From Hydra vulgaris (lineage: Eukaryota > Cnidaria > Hydrozoa > Anthoathecata > Hydridae), in assembly GCF_038396675.1 (NCBI RefSeq), contig NC_088933.1:15240001-15304000 (forward strand): a DNA stretch of 64,000 bases, written 5' to 3'. Positions 22,657-33,632 of this stretch are shown here, piece after piece. The notes below the pieces were generated by a model. The model searched no databases and was not told the DNA's origin. It saw nothing but the letters and a program-made list of their open reading frames with translations. Within the stretch, counting starts at the first letter, position 1; the number at the start of each line of letters is the position of its first letter. The position numbers and the translations under genes were made by a program.

Positions 22657-22937
22657 TATTCGGATAATGAGACTATAAAATTTTATTTAACTTTAAGAAA
22701 ACTGCGCTTACGAGGTGAAACTTAATTTTGTGAGTATTTTCTCTGTTTGTTTTTTTAAAAAAAACGTTTTTTAAATGAACGAGCTTGAAAACTTACTTAG
22801 AAATCCTAAAACAAAAACAAAAATATTTAAACGTCAGATTATTTTATTGTTGGGTTTTTACTTTTAAAATTTTGCAAAAAAATAAAGTTTCCACAAATAC
22901 TCATTTTTGGTATTTAAGCCAATCTCTGGCCCACTGT

Positions 22938-23365
22938 GCACTGCTGTGGCTTTCCATACAAACAGTATAAATATAAGATAAAAGAGGTTAACAAACTTAA
23001 AAAGATTAAAAAAATTAAGCAAAAGATCAGACAATAAAAATAAGTTTGAAAACAACATAGCGGAAATATAAAATGTGAGTAAAAGAAACAACCTACACTT
23101 TAATGGATTTAATGAAAATGAAAATGTAACTTGATAAGTTTTGTAATGAAAAAAAAACAATCAATTAGCGTACTCTACTTTTTAAAATACTAAAAAAAAG
23201 TTTTGAAAAACCTAATTTTTTTTTTCATAATAATAATACTTTATTGTATGTTTAACATATATTTGAAGCTTAAACTAATTAAAACCATTATTTTTGATTT
23301 CTTTGTTTTTCGCCCTATTAATTTTTCTGTGAAAGAACAAATTATTATAATAATGACAATTATAG
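22938..23365. other. Sequence right of element C, no gene
   Basis: AT-rich, low-complexity sequence with short Phe/Leu-rich frames and no recognisable motif. It begins with the GCACTGC duplication of C. Confidence 0.4.

Positions 23366-23444
<79 letters not shown>
23366..23444. repeat. (TA)n microsatellite
   Basis: Pure TA for about 75 bp. It produces Tyr-Ile reading-frame artefacts. Confidence 0.95.
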
Positions 23445-23446
<2 letters not shown>

Positions 23447-23777
23447 AACAACTTTAAAAAGTATTCTACACAATAGAGTGCTCAATGTTCTTAAAAGAAC
23501 AGAGCAATTATATTAGTAGTAGAAAATCACTTAACAAAATTTTTTTCCATTTAACACTGTGTTTCATCAACAAAGATTCATCAGAAATGGATGATCAAAT
23601 TAATAAAACTTCAATTTATACCAAAAATTAAATTACAGGAAGTTGCAAATGTCTTAACTACTGTAAATTTTCACACATTTGTGGAATTTGCTGACACTAT
23701 TATAAAAAGAATTCTTTAGAAATGATTACTTATGGTATTTTTTTAAAAAGGGTAGTTAATGTAAATATTATTTGAAC
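23445..23777 (-). other. 3' flank of the Penelope-type fragment
   Basis: No reading frame. On the minus strand it follows the stop of the GIY-YIG frame and is probably its 3' untranslated region. It includes a GATGAATCTTTGTTGATGAAAC-like string near 23570-23590. Confidence 0.35.
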
Positions 23778-24180
23778 TCATTTATTTTTATAGTTTTTTA
23801 GGAGAAACTTGTTTTCGTGCCTACATTTAGAAATTAATTCCGATCTTTTGTTTAATAAGCATTCTTGATTTGCATGTGTAATTATTTCAAATTTTTCTTG
23901 TAGGCATAGTATGCATTTTTTGAAAATATTGTTATATGCAGGCGCTGTTTTAAGGATAGACCAATTCAGTATAAAATCATCAATATTTTTTTCTTTTAAT
24001 TCCCGTATATATTTTGACAGCATGGTGTCTTTTGAATACTTTTTATTCTTGAAAGATTGCTTATGATTGGCAAAACGTTTTTTCCATTCACCCTTTGTTA
24101 TGCCAATATATTGTTTATCAGGTACATTTTTAGAGGAAACAACACATTTATATACCACTTTTTTTGATTTTTTTGATTGA
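23778..24180 (-). pseudogene. GIY-YIG endonuclease domain of a Penelope-like element
   Basis: The frame reads VVYKCVVSSKNVPDKQYIGI (the GIY/YIG strands, here VYKC and YIGI), TKGEWKKRFANHKQSF, SKYIRELKEKNIDDFILNWS, ILKTAPAYN, CILCLQEKFEIITH (CxxC plus catalytic Glu), LLNKRSELISKCRHENKFLL, then stop. This is the C-terminal endonuclease of Penelope-like retroelements. The reverse transcriptase is absent. The frame continues upstream to 24248 only because the start of the domain has been duplicated in inverted form (see 24079-24245). A 5'-truncated, rearranged copy. Confidence 0.85.
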
Positions 24181-24245
24181 TTGTTTCCTCTAAAAATGTA
24201 CCTGATAAACAATATATTGGCATAACAGAGGGTGAATGGAAAAAA
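24079..24245. repeat. 64-bp inverted duplication at the break of the Penelope fragment
   Basis: 24079-24142 and 24181-24245 are near-identical inverted copies with a 38-bp spacer. The arms encode the YIGITKGEWKK part of the endonuclease. The fold-back lies exactly where the element is truncated. Confidence 0.9.
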
Positions 24246-25030
24246 CACCCTAGCAGTACCATAAAATACGAGTTTTTAACCAACCGACCATTTTTATACT
24301 TATCTATTTCACGCCGATCATTTCCATAATTAATCCTTATTAACTTCGATGTTTCTTTAGTAAAATAGCTCAATTTTTTTATTGTTAAATTAAAATTTTA
24401 AAGTTTTTTCATATGATACATATATTATACAGGATCGTTCAATATACGCCCGCACAATGCCATAAATTTAAAAAGTAATTTCTTTTATAATAAAAGCAAT
24501 TAAAAGTTAAATTATTTATGTTAGGTGAAAACCAGATTAAAATTTCAAAGGTTTGCAGCTTAAAATAAAATTGTTTAAGGAGGGTTTGAATTTATTAAAT
24601 TGAAGAAAATTTTCGGACGAAAATGGACCAACTTTTAAACATGCTCAATAAATATTCTTATAAAATATGGAAAACATAATATAATTTAAAATATACAATT
24701 TTATAAAAAAGATATAAATTAACCGCACGATTAACACTTTTGAACTATAAATTGTTTGAAACAAAATTTTGAACTACCAGAAAAAATTTTCAAAAAGTGT
24801 TGCTGCTTCTATTTGCTTTTGTACCTATAGGGTCAGTTCAAACATGACGTACTTAAACTAAAATGCGACTCCCCCTCTTACCCTCGATGCTTATTTAATT
24901 AGTTTGAACCCATAATATAATGAATAGCGGAATATTCTAGTAAGAGCGGACAAAATTAAACATAAACAAAACAATCAAATAAACAAAATCGAATAAACAA
25001 AATAATTAAAACAAATATTATTCAGTAGGT
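24246..25030. other. No gene recognised; probable LINE leader at the right
   Basis: A minus-strand frame (24250-24373) reads LSYFTKETSKLIRINYGND, which I do not recognise. From about 24830 a stretch beginning AGGGTCAGTTCAAACATGACG leads to the ORF1 start and may be the 5' untranslated region of the following LINE. Confidence 0.35.
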
Positions 25031-25056
25031 ATTTAGTGGTGAAACCAATTTTAAAC

Positions 25057-25780
25057 ATGAAGAACAAAGACATTTTTGATTACTTAATTAAAGGAAAGGA
25101 TAAGAATAAATATGACAGTTTATTTAGTAAGATAGCAAAACCGAAATCTGTATATTGATTTCTCATCGATAGATTTTGGTTTTTTAAAAGAAATGGAATG
25201 AGCCAGTTACACAAAAAGGAACACTTGTTAGAGTTTAAGTTGTTACAAAAATGGTTAAATATGGAATTTTTGAAAATGAATCTCAACAGCTAGGATGAAA
25301 AATGTACAAAGAGATGCAGCTTCAAAATTGTTTAAAAATCTCTTAACAAGGTCTAAGAAAAGAAGATCGTCAGAGATTACTGAAAAATTAGGTGTAGAAA
25401 AATTTGGAATAGAGAAAGATATTAAAGTTGAACGAGCCCATCGAGTGGGCTCGCTGAAGTAGAACGAGCTAAAGCAACTGTTCTAAAACTTCGTGATTAT
25501 GAAAATAAAAAGGTAATCTTAGAAAAAGCAATGAAATTAAAAGGGAGCAATATCTTTATAAATAAAAATTATAGTTTTACGACTCAAAAAATACGAAAAG
25601 AACTTTTTGAGCAGGCCAAGCTTCATCGACAAAATGGTCATTACGCTAAATTCGTGTACAATAAAGTTATTGTTAGTGAATTTAAAGAAAACATCCACAA
25701 AGTAATTGTTAATTCGACGCATGGAAATGAAGAAATTGACCGCAGCGTAGCTGGTTGTTTGACGCAGAGAAAAGAGTAAG
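25057..25780 (+). pseudogene. LINE ORF1 (RRM/CTD-type RNA-binding protein), broken
   Basis: RNA-binding protein of a non-LTR element. The start at 25057 gives MKNKDIFDYL, followed by stops. At 25380-25460 a frame reads LGVEKFGIEKDIKVERAHRV, a stop and a shift, then the conserved part at 25460-25720: VERAKATVLKLRDYENKKVI, KLKGSNIFINKNYSF, RKELFEQAKLHRQNGHYAKF, YNKVIV. This is the ORF1p pattern (ERAHRV, KR..VL..ARKLKGT.IFI..DYS, R..L....K..R..G..A...YD.L). It lies about 240 bp upstream of the endonuclease frame, the normal LINE order. At least three disablements. Confidence 0.75.
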
Positions 25781-26158
25781 ATTTTTTAAAGTTTTACTTA
25801 ATTCATTGTTTTTATCTATGGATATATTTTTTGATCTTTTTAATTATTCGTTAAAAATCGTTTTGCATTTTGAAAATTTAAAATCTTTTGAGGGTAACAT
25901 TTTAAATAACCTGTCTGAAGAAAATAAAAATATTTTTCATAAAGCCCAAATGAACTTCATTGACACCATATATTGATCCTTTTGATTTTAAAATAACGAT
26001 CATTGTTCTTTTTCAGTTTTGCATATAAACATTAGAAGCATGCAGCAAAATTTTGAGAAACTAAAAGAATTTTTAAATATTATAAATTACACGTTCGACC
26101 TCATAGCTCTTTCAGAGATGTGGCATGATTTTGAAAATTCTCCTGAATTAAATCCTAC

Positions 26159-26202
26159 TTTTAATTTGCCATCTTATAAACTTATAAGATGGCAAATTAA
26201 AA
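26159..26202. repeat. 21-bp palindrome, 2-nt spacer, inside endonuclease
   Basis: Arms 26159-26179 and 26182-26202 (TTAATTTGCCATCTTATAA core). The in-frame extra residues KLIRWQIK in the endonuclease come from the duplicated arm. Confidence 0.9.
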
Positions 26203-27683
26203 CAAGAGGAAGTGGAAAAAAAGGTGAAGGATTAGGGGTTTATGTCTCAAAAAATTATGATTTTTTGGTAAAAAAAACATGCTATGCTTCTCAAACGATA
26301 GTTATGAAAGCCTTTTCATTGAAATTATAAACAAAAAATTTCGAAATATTTTAATTGGATGCGTTTATCGTCTACCAAGTAATAAAATCAAATCATTTCA
26401 AATTTTATCAAATATACAATTGAAAAAATAAATAAAGAAAATAAAATTTTATGCGTTATTGGAGACATGAACCTTGATGCTCTAACTTATTCAAAGTCTC
26501 CGAAAACAAAGTACTTTTTTGATATGCTTCTTTAATTTAATGTCTCGTCAGCAATTAGTAAGCCAACACGAATTTCAAAAACTTCGGCAACGGCAATAGA
26601 CAATATTTTAAATAATAATTACCTGGAAATGGAATTTGAAACCGGGATATTTATGACTGATATTAGCGATCACTTCCCAATATTTATAAAAGTAAGAAAT
26701 TTAAAAACCATGTCTGATTGTGAACCAAAAGTTATAAATTTGAAAAAACGCAATCTTAAAACAAGTAATACTAATGAATTATCAAGTAGACTAAAACAAG
26801 AAACGTGGTCCAACGTGTATAGTTGTCATGACTATAACGAAGCTTTTAATAATTTTTTAGATATACTCCTAGATTGCTTTAATGAAACCTGTCCTGAAGA
26901 GAACATACAAATTAAGACAAAAGCAGTTGTCAATCTGTGGATGGATAAATCACTGATAAAATGCTCAAAAAAGAAGCAAAAACTCTATAATAAAATTAAA
27001 AAAATAAATAAAAACACTGAAAATGAAATAAACTGCAAAAATTATAAATATTTTTACCAAAATCTTATCAAAAATGCTAAAAATAAAAAACACAGTAATC
27101 AAATCATTAAATGCAAATCTAATAATAAGAAAATGTGGTCCATCATTAATGAGATAATGGGAAGGAAAAAAATAAATTCAACTTCTTTACCATAAAGAAT
27201 TAATCTTAACAACACTGACATATTCTGTAAAAAACAAATCTCGGAAGTATTTAGCTAATATTTTATAAATTTGGTCTTAATCTTGCTAATAAAATAAGTC
27301 CAACATCTGATTCATTTAAATCTAATACCCGCAAATAACGCAATCATATATGATAATGAATTCAACTATAAAGAATTCGAAGAAGTCTTTTCCTCTTTTA
27401 AAAAAAAAAGAAAGCACCAGGGTTTGATGAAATAATTAGCGGTTTAGTTATCTTCAATAAAATCAGTCTAAGCAAACCTCTGATCCATATACTTAAGCTC
27501 TCAATAACATCGTGGATTTTCCCCAATGTACTTAAATTAGCAAAAGTAATTCCTATTTTTAGATGTAATGAACATTCAGACATAGCCAATTATAGATCTA
27601 TATCAATACTTTCTGAATTTTCAAAATTTTTTGACCGTGTAATTTATAATAGAATCTATAATCATTTTACTAAAAATAAATTA

Positions 27684-27794
27684 TTTTACCCAAACCAGTT
27701 TGGATTTCAAAAACTGGTTTGGGTAAAATTTGATTAACTAATTCAATGATTGCATGCTCAACAGAGCATGCAATCATTGAATTAGTTAATCAAA
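27684..27794. repeat. Double palindromic insertion inside RT
   Basis: Two adjacent hairpins: 27684-27701 with 27711-27728 (18-bp arms), and 27729-27759 with 27764-27794 (31-bp arms, AACA loop). The middle 27711-27759 is an inverted composite of the sequences on both sides. It separates FYPNQFGFQK from STEHAIIEL, which are adjacent in intact RTs. Confidence 0.9.
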
Positions 27795-27952
27795 TAACTG
27801 ATGGTTTTAAACAAAACAAATTTACTCTAGGAGTATTTATTGACTTATCAAAAGCTTTTGACACAGTTGACCATTGCAACCTATTAGATAAACTAAAGCA
27901 CTATGGTATAATTAATAAAACTTATAATTGGATTATAATTTTGTTTTACTAT

Positions 27953-28308
27953 ATTTAAAACTTCATGTTTATTTTTTTATGTTTTAAAGTAGTTTCCATC
28001 AGTTTTTTCCTATAATATGACATAGAAAAGTGGGTTTAAAGCTTACGATTTGCGTCAATTTGATTAAAAAATCAAAATTAATTTTTTTCTTTTGTGGAAA
28101 AAATTCACGTACGCTGCCAATTTTTACGACAGAACAAACATAATATTGAGTTTGTAATCATTTATTTGATATCTTTCAGCTGCCATTCTTCTTTTTAAGT
28201 CAGATTATTTTGTTTCAAAGATATTTAAGAAATATATAACTTCACATTTACGGGGAAAATGAAACAACGCTAGTTACTGAAAAAGATCATCAAAGTAAAC
28301 GTCGGTGC
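27953..28308. other. No gene recognised
   Basis: AT-rich sequence between the broken LINE and the next MITE. No open frame, repeat or motif that I can support. Confidence 0.4.
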
Positions 28309-28980
28309 TACTGCAGTTTCTCCCCCTTCCCATTTTTTTATTTTATTGCTGATTATGATAGAGAATTTTATGCTGATTAAGAATCGTATAAAAACGTAGG
28401 TCTGAAATTCAACAGAAAGTGCATCATTTTCTGACTCATCTCTGGCCCAAACCCTAGCCCTGTCCTAATTCATGTACGTTTAATCGCGCCAATCCCTATT
28501 TGTCAGTCGATGTATGTACATTCAATTGCGCCAATCCCTATTTTTCAGTCGATGCATGTACATTTAATTGCGCCAATCCCTATTTGTCAGTCCATTTATG
28601 TACATTTAAAAAGCAAAATCTTAAATTAATTATTAAAAAAATTAAATAAAAATATATAAAATATATTCTTAAAAACATTTAAATTAATTATAATTTAATT
28701 TTGAAGACAACAAAAATCGGGTCGCGTAATTACAAAAAAGATTTTCTAAACGATTGATTTCAAAATGTAAAAATTGATGTAAAATGTTTTTAAAAAATTG
28801 CGAATATTGGAGTTTTTTAGTGTAATTTTTTAAACTTCGACAGCGATTTAGAGCACTTTCTGTTAATTTGCAGACCTATGTTTTTATACGATTCCTAATC
28901 AGCATAAAATTCTCTATCATAATCAGCAATAAAAAAGGGTGAGGGGGGGTGGAGAAACTGCAGTTTTCCCTAAACTACTA
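28309..28980. mobile_element. MITE with ACTGCAGTTTCTCC ends and internal 42-bp repeats
   Basis: The left end ACTGCAGTTTCTCCCCC and right end GGAGAAACTGCAGTTTTCCC are inverted. The arms run about 115 bp (28309-28424 against 28850-28975), with the shared blocks GATAGAGAATTTTATGCTGAT and GTATAAAAACGTAGGTCTG or their complements. The centre holds three 42-bp tandem units. Noncoding. Confidence 0.8.
28465..28607 (+). repeat. 42-bp tandem repeat, three units
   Basis: GCGCCAATCCCTATTT starts at 28486, 28528 and 28570, exactly 42 bp apart. Each unit also contains CAGTC(G/C)AT and ATGTACATT-like strings. Confidence 0.95.
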
Positions 28981-29068
28981 TTTCTGACAATCGCGTAAAA
29001 GATAGCTAGTTAGATAGAATTATAAACTTAATAAATCGTCAAAGTTTTTAGTTTACAAAACGTTTACA

Positions 29069-29092
29069 ATAGCAAGTTTATAAACTTGCTAT
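29069..29092. repeat. 24-bp perfect palindrome
   Basis: ATAGCAAGTTTA followed immediately by its reverse complement TAAACTTGCTAT, without spacer. Confidence 0.9.
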
Positions 29093-29199
29093 CACCATTT
29101 TATAAAAGAATTTTATGTAAAGGTAAAACATAATTTTATTAGAAACTTTAAAAGAATATAGCACAACTTTGTTGTCATTTAGTGACCAAAAATTTTTAA

Positions 29200-29391
29200 A
29201 TGAGAAACTACATGAAAAAAACTAATCAAGCTAACTGGTACGAAGACAAGAAAAATGCTACTACAGCAGTAAAGTTGAAGCAGATTTCTTTAAGAGAAGC
29301 TTGTAAAAACTTTAGTGTGCCAAAAGATTCACTACATCGGAGTGTTAAAAAGGCTTCACTTGAAAGTAGTTTCGATGTAAAAGTGGGATAG
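29200..29391 (+). pseudogene. psq-type helix-turn-helix fragment of a pogo/Jerky transposase
   Basis: The 63-codon frame reads MRNYMKKTNQANWYEDKK, then KLKQISLREACKNFSVPKDSLHRSVK. This is the DNA-binding N-terminus of psq/CENP-B-type pogo transposases (RNY.RKT....W....M..A......S...A...F.VP..TL.R.VK). No HTH_Tnp second half or DDE domain follows, and the frame ends after a further 15 residues. A truncated 5' remnant; a host psq-domain exon is less likely because no splice donor is evident. Confidence 0.6.
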
Positions 29392-29529
29392 TCATTTCAG
29401 TCACCCCTTGGAATTTATTTAAATTTTACCCAGTGGTATCTATTGATGAAAAATGCAAAATTTGAGCTCCGAAATCCAAACGGGTCAAAAATTATGATGT
29501 TTTGAAATTCAATCTAAAACGATCTTTTT

Positions 29530-30220
29530 TTTACGAGGTCCGCCATAATGGATTTTGTAGTTGTTCTTATAATTGAATAATTTAAGATCTAGTGGTAGAA
29601 TGTGGCTAAGAATTGGTACCTGACCATTTTTGAGGGTGATGAATTCAAATATGTAGATAAAATAGAGAAATTTAAGTTTTTTGATAGCTATTTTTTATTT
29701 TAAAATGGCCAGTCAAATTTTTAGTTCCGTTACCATGAGTTGCGCTTTCATTAATTCCCGGAGTTGCCCAAGTCTCATGGATTCGATTTTTTTTTCAAAT
29801 AAAGTAGGTGATCCTAGGCTATCTTTTATAAAAAAGATAGTTTTGGTTTTTTAAAGCATAATAAAGATGTCATTTTAAAATTTAGACAAAAAAATTTCTT
29901 TATTTGGCCTCTATTCTCTGTTATAGCGATACTTTTTGTGAGAATAATTTAAGTTCTAGTTGAGAAATATGACTAAAAATTGGTACCTGACCTTTTTTAA
30001 AGGTGTTGAATACATAGATGAAGAGAAATTAACCCAATTCCTAATATTTTAGAATATTTTTTGAATTTTAAAATGTCAACAGTCCTTTTTTTTTCATGTA
30101 ATCCTAATTTGCATTTCACTTATTTCTGGAGTTGTTTTACTCTCATTGTGAAATAAGATGTTTTGAAAAAGTTTAGGTCTTTGAAAGAAAATAAAAAGTT
30201 ATATTGCTTTGCATAACTTG
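29530..30220. repeat. Degenerate tandem duplication, period about 360 bp
   Basis: Two diverged copies: 29575-29780 resembles 29938-30140. Shared blocks include GAATAATTTAAG(A/T)TCTAGT, AATTGGTACCTGACC, GGTG(A/T)TGAAT, ATTTTAAAATG and TCTGGAGTTG/CCCGGAGTTG. No coding potential. The rest of 29392-30594 shows nothing I can name. Confidence 0.6.
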
Positions 30221-30594
30221 CATATTTATGATCAATATTTTCAAAAGTATACATGGAAATATAATTTACTATACAACACATTGAAAAAATGATTTCTTTT
30301 TTTACTATTCTAATAATTGGGTATTATTTTAAAATATTAGTTGCATGCTAAAATTTTAGGTTACATGCTCAAATGTAGTGTTAAAAAATAAGAAACTAAA
30401 ATGCAAACTTTTTCGAAAAATATTAAAAACCTGCTTTATTGAAAAAATCTCAAAAATAAAAATGAAAAGGAATAACCAAATATTACTAAAATTAAAGTTT
30501 ATATCATTTAAATAATGAAAGTAAAATATTAATCAACTTTCACTGAAAAGATAAAACTTGTTCAAATAGAGTTTCATTTTCTTTTTAGATATAG

Positions 30595-33393
30595 CACTGA
30601 CGCCCAGAAGATGTTGAAGGTGTTTTAACAACAGAAATGACATTCATTCTTGGCACCCAGCAATTATCATCCCGCTTTAGCCAGTAGTACAACCGACTTG
30701 GATAATGTGAATGCATAAACTTTACCATAAAATCATTATTCTCTTTATCAACTTTAGAAACCATACCAAGTCAATAAAAATTGTCGTATTTGCAAAATAG
30801 ATATTGTGACATCATAACATTGTCAATTTTATTAATTTCATATTTTTGTTTTTTGAGGAAGTCAAATGTTAGAGCAAAATTATCATCATCGGATACCCTT
30901 TTCATTTTTATAATTGAATAAGAAGATGGTACAAGTTGATGGAAACTTTTTGTCCCAGGAATAGTGAATGCTATTAAAATTCTATCAGTAAGTTTGTTTC
31001 TTACTTGCTCCATTTCTTCAGCAGTGACGTACACAAACGTAATCCCACTGATTAACTTTTGACAGTATTTAAACATTGCTTGAGAAGACAAAATATGACC
31101 TGTGGTTGGACTCTGCAAGCTAGCCGTTGCCACAAGCCTTTTAACTGTGCCACTTATTCCATTTCATGGAGACTTGCCATGGCTTGTTGCAAAGAAGATC
31201 CAAATGCAACGAACAAAAAAATCTTGAGCGTGGTCAATAAATAATTGTAAAAATGTTTGCAGTATTTATAGCCATTTTTTTTTTTGTTGTGACATAAATT
31301 GTAAAAATTTTTGCAGTTTTTCCAGCCATCAGAAAAATAATGAATTTTTGTAATTGTGGGACAAAGATGAGTTTTTATATGATTAATGGTTTTTATGCAT
31401 AACTTCACCGATAAATCCTACATCATGATTCAAATCATCTGAAATTACACAAAAAGAAGATTTATCCAATTTTACTTTCTTGTAGTAGATGGCAACTGGA
31501 TGAAAAGAACATTGACTCTTGCTCCATGGTAACTCCTTATCTCGTCTTACTACAAAAGAGTAATTCTCTTCAAAATCTGCCAGTACAATAGCCTCATTAA
31601 TACTAACTGCTTCTTTGAGATGCTCTAGTTAGCTAGATTGTGATTTTGCATTAAATGAATGAGAAGTAATATTATCAAGTTTTTCACATAGGAGCTCGAT
31701 GAATTGATTAAATGGAAGTTTTATTGTTAATAGTTCAGTTCTATCTGTTGTTCTCCACTGTTTAAAATCCACTGACTGATCATTATTATCACTGTTATAT
31801 TGCTCTTTTGGATAATCATTTTGTGTGAGATACTACTGGAAATAATTTTGGGCAGCTTGTATGCCAGGACAACCATTGCATCGGTGAATCATGCAAACTA
31901 TAGATTTTCTGCTGCAAACAATCTTTTTAATGATTTCATGGTGAGATATTTTAAGGCCTATAGCACTTAATATTAATTTAACATTTTGGTGTATTATACA
32001 CACACAAACAGAATATATACCTTTTGGACCAGTAAGGATGCACCATTTTGGCCGAAGACTGTGACATTTAGAAAATCCAATTTTGTGACCTGGGTACTTT
32101 GTCTTATATGCCGCATAGAGCTCCTTTAAGTTACACAAAATCAATTTTTTTGACATGTATTTTTTTTCCCTAACACTTACACAGACCTTTTTACCTGGCA
32201 TTTGCCTTGAGTACTCATCGTCACAGTTATAGAACTTGTAAAGCTTTTTTACATGTTATAGAACTTGTAAAAAAGCTTTACAAGTTCTATAACATCTTTA
32301 CTGATTCAATGCCGTTCAACCACATCAGGGTATGCTATAATACCTTTTTGGTCGTGTAAAAACTTTGCGTTTTGAATTTTGTGTTTGGAAACTGAAAACT
32401 CTTTTGCTGCTTTTCTGATAGACCAAGTTTTGGGGTTAATGTCAAATTTGAAGTTGCTGCCTTCTGTTAGAAACCTTAAGTTTTTATTTCATGCATTCTA
32501 CAAGGAAGTCTAGATCGCCAGCTTTGGTTTGAATTTCCTTTAGAACTTCATTTTTTGGTGCAACAAGATCGGATTCGGTTACATCCAGAGCAATTGCAAA
32601 CTTCTTAATAACTGCTTCTTCAACTTGTTTTATCTTTCTCTTTCCAAGTGAAGGCTTGGTAGAGGTTTTGGGTAAATGAACTTTTAGAGGAGACACTTTA
32701 AGTTTGCATAAAGTACTGTTGAGCAATGATCTTGTTGATTCCAGTATAATTTCTTTTTCCATATTATCTTCAGTTAATTTTATCTCCAACTCGTTCTCTT
32801 CTGATTCTTCACTTGATGCTAATTTATGTCTGCATTGTGGACAAAGTTTTTCACCTGGAACTACGAATTTGCTTTTACTGCATAGGTACTTTGCTGTATC
32901 CAAGTTGATTTCACAAAGCCTACGTAAAAAAAGGGAAGAACTCTTTTAATATGTATAAAAATTTTAAAAAAACCTTAAAAAGTTTAAAGTTGTATGATAT
33001 TTAACAGTGCACTTTCAGAAGTCAGCTAAAAGGTTAAATATAGCTAAAATAGAATTTTGCTGTTAATAATTTGATTATTGTAACTCACAACGTTTTCACA
33101 AAACTAAAATTTATGATTACTATAAATACCTTTTATAACTGTGTTATGAGTATTAAATGGATTGCAGCACCGTGTTAATTTAGTTGTATAACGCTTCAAA
33201 AAACATGTTTATGATGGGGACAAGTTGTTGGTTTGACATTTATTATTGAGAGCTTAGTCCTCCACATTAATTGTTCTCTTTTATATTCAGGAATATCTTC
33301 AAAAGGTTTAATTCCCAGCAACGATGTATATGATGTGAGATGACATTTACTTACTAGGTTGATTTCAATGGAACACTGTTGGCTGTTTGCCAT
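30595..33393 (-). pseudogene. Orphan multi-exon gene family (DFxENYSFV ... FSDG ... TSHGK), broken
   Basis: A long decayed gene. Exon 1 (33393-33130) has a CPHHKHVF / RCCNPFNTH zinc-like region. After an intron (32920-33129, GT/AG visible) come VPGEKLCPQCRHKL, a basic KRK segment, WSIRKAAKEFSVSKHKI (HTH-like, near 32400), DDEYSRQMPGKKVCVSV, LKELYAAYKTKYPGHKIGFS, LRPKWCILTGPKGIYSVCVC and CMIHRCNGCPG. DFKQWRTTDRTEL, VLADFEENYSFVV, CSFHPVAIYY, ISDDLNHD, IHYFSDG, KNFYNLCHNK and FFATSHGKSP follow, and finally FTIPGTKSFHQLVPSS. I remember this order from many uncharacterised cnidarian and other invertebrate proteins. Conserved acidic residues (DF.E, SDD, SDG) and clustered Cys/His suggest a nuclease or transposase, but that is inference. 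Stops, shifts and a palindromic insertion at 32226-32293 disable it. Confidence 0.7.
32226..32293. repeat. 25-bp palindrome plus a direct copy of its arm
   Basis: The arm GTTATAGAACTTGTAAAGC... (32226-32250) recurs inverted at 32269-32293. The spacer (32251-32268) itself contains a partial direct copy, GTTATAGAACTTGT. The three-part structure interrupts the coding region before DDEYSRQMPGKK. Confidence 0.9.
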
Positions 33394-33632
33394 GACTAAG
33401 AAACTGAATTACCAAAAAAGATTTAATAATTATTTAATCTAAAATTAAAATAATTTTTTTTTATTGAAATTTGTTATTGTTAACTGTTGTTTCAAAACTA
33501 TACTACGACGACATAACTGACGTCATCGCAGCAAACACACATCACAGCGTTGTAATTTGAATGTAATTGTGTTGGTCAATATGTACCACCCATGATGATA
33601 TTTAAGTGCAAAAAAAGAAATTATTACTTACA

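Larger units (their letters stand above)
13327..22937 (-). mobile_element. DNA transposon C, host of a four-level nest
   Basis: The left end ACAGTGGGCCAAGG and right end GGCCCACTGT are inverted. Both are flanked by the 7-bp direct repeat GCACTGC (13320-13326 and 22938-22944). The transposase lies on the minus strand in two parts (21196-20952 and 14577-13649) because element B interrupts it. A palindromic MITE sits at 21717-22656. Without insertions C would be about 2.3 kb. Just left of the target duplication lies CTGGCCTACTGT, itself like a right end of the same family, so C may have inserted next to an earlier relative. The ends are short and the assignment of the right end is less certain than the left. 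Confidence 0.65.
26015..27952 (+). pseudogene. LINE ORF2: endonuclease plus partial reverse transcriptase, broken
   Basis: APE-type endonuclease motifs in order: HINIRSMQQNFEKLK (Asn), LIALSEMW (catalytic Glu), GEGLGVYVS, CVIGDMNLDALTYS (Asp/Asn, near 26452), KPTRISKTSATAIDNI, ISDHFPIFI (Asp-His, near 26660). The linker frame 26629-27195 leads to RT blocks with shifts: LAKVIPIFR, IANYRSISIL, FYPNQFGF, then after a palindromic insertion ACSTEHAIIELVNQI and FTLGVFIDLSKAFDTVDHCN (first catalytic D). The copy ends at 27952, before the FADD block, so the element is 3'-truncated or interrupted. CR1/Jockey-like. Three inverted duplications lie inside it. Confidence 0.85.

Noticed and set aside
22785..23160. 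Short frames around 22785-23160 on both strands
   Set aside because: Low-complexity Phe/Leu/Lys sequence with no motif. One overlaps the right end of element C.
31059..32949. Plus-strand frames at 31059-31244 and 32704-32949
   Set aside because: They are antisense shadows of the orphan gene's exons on the minus strand.
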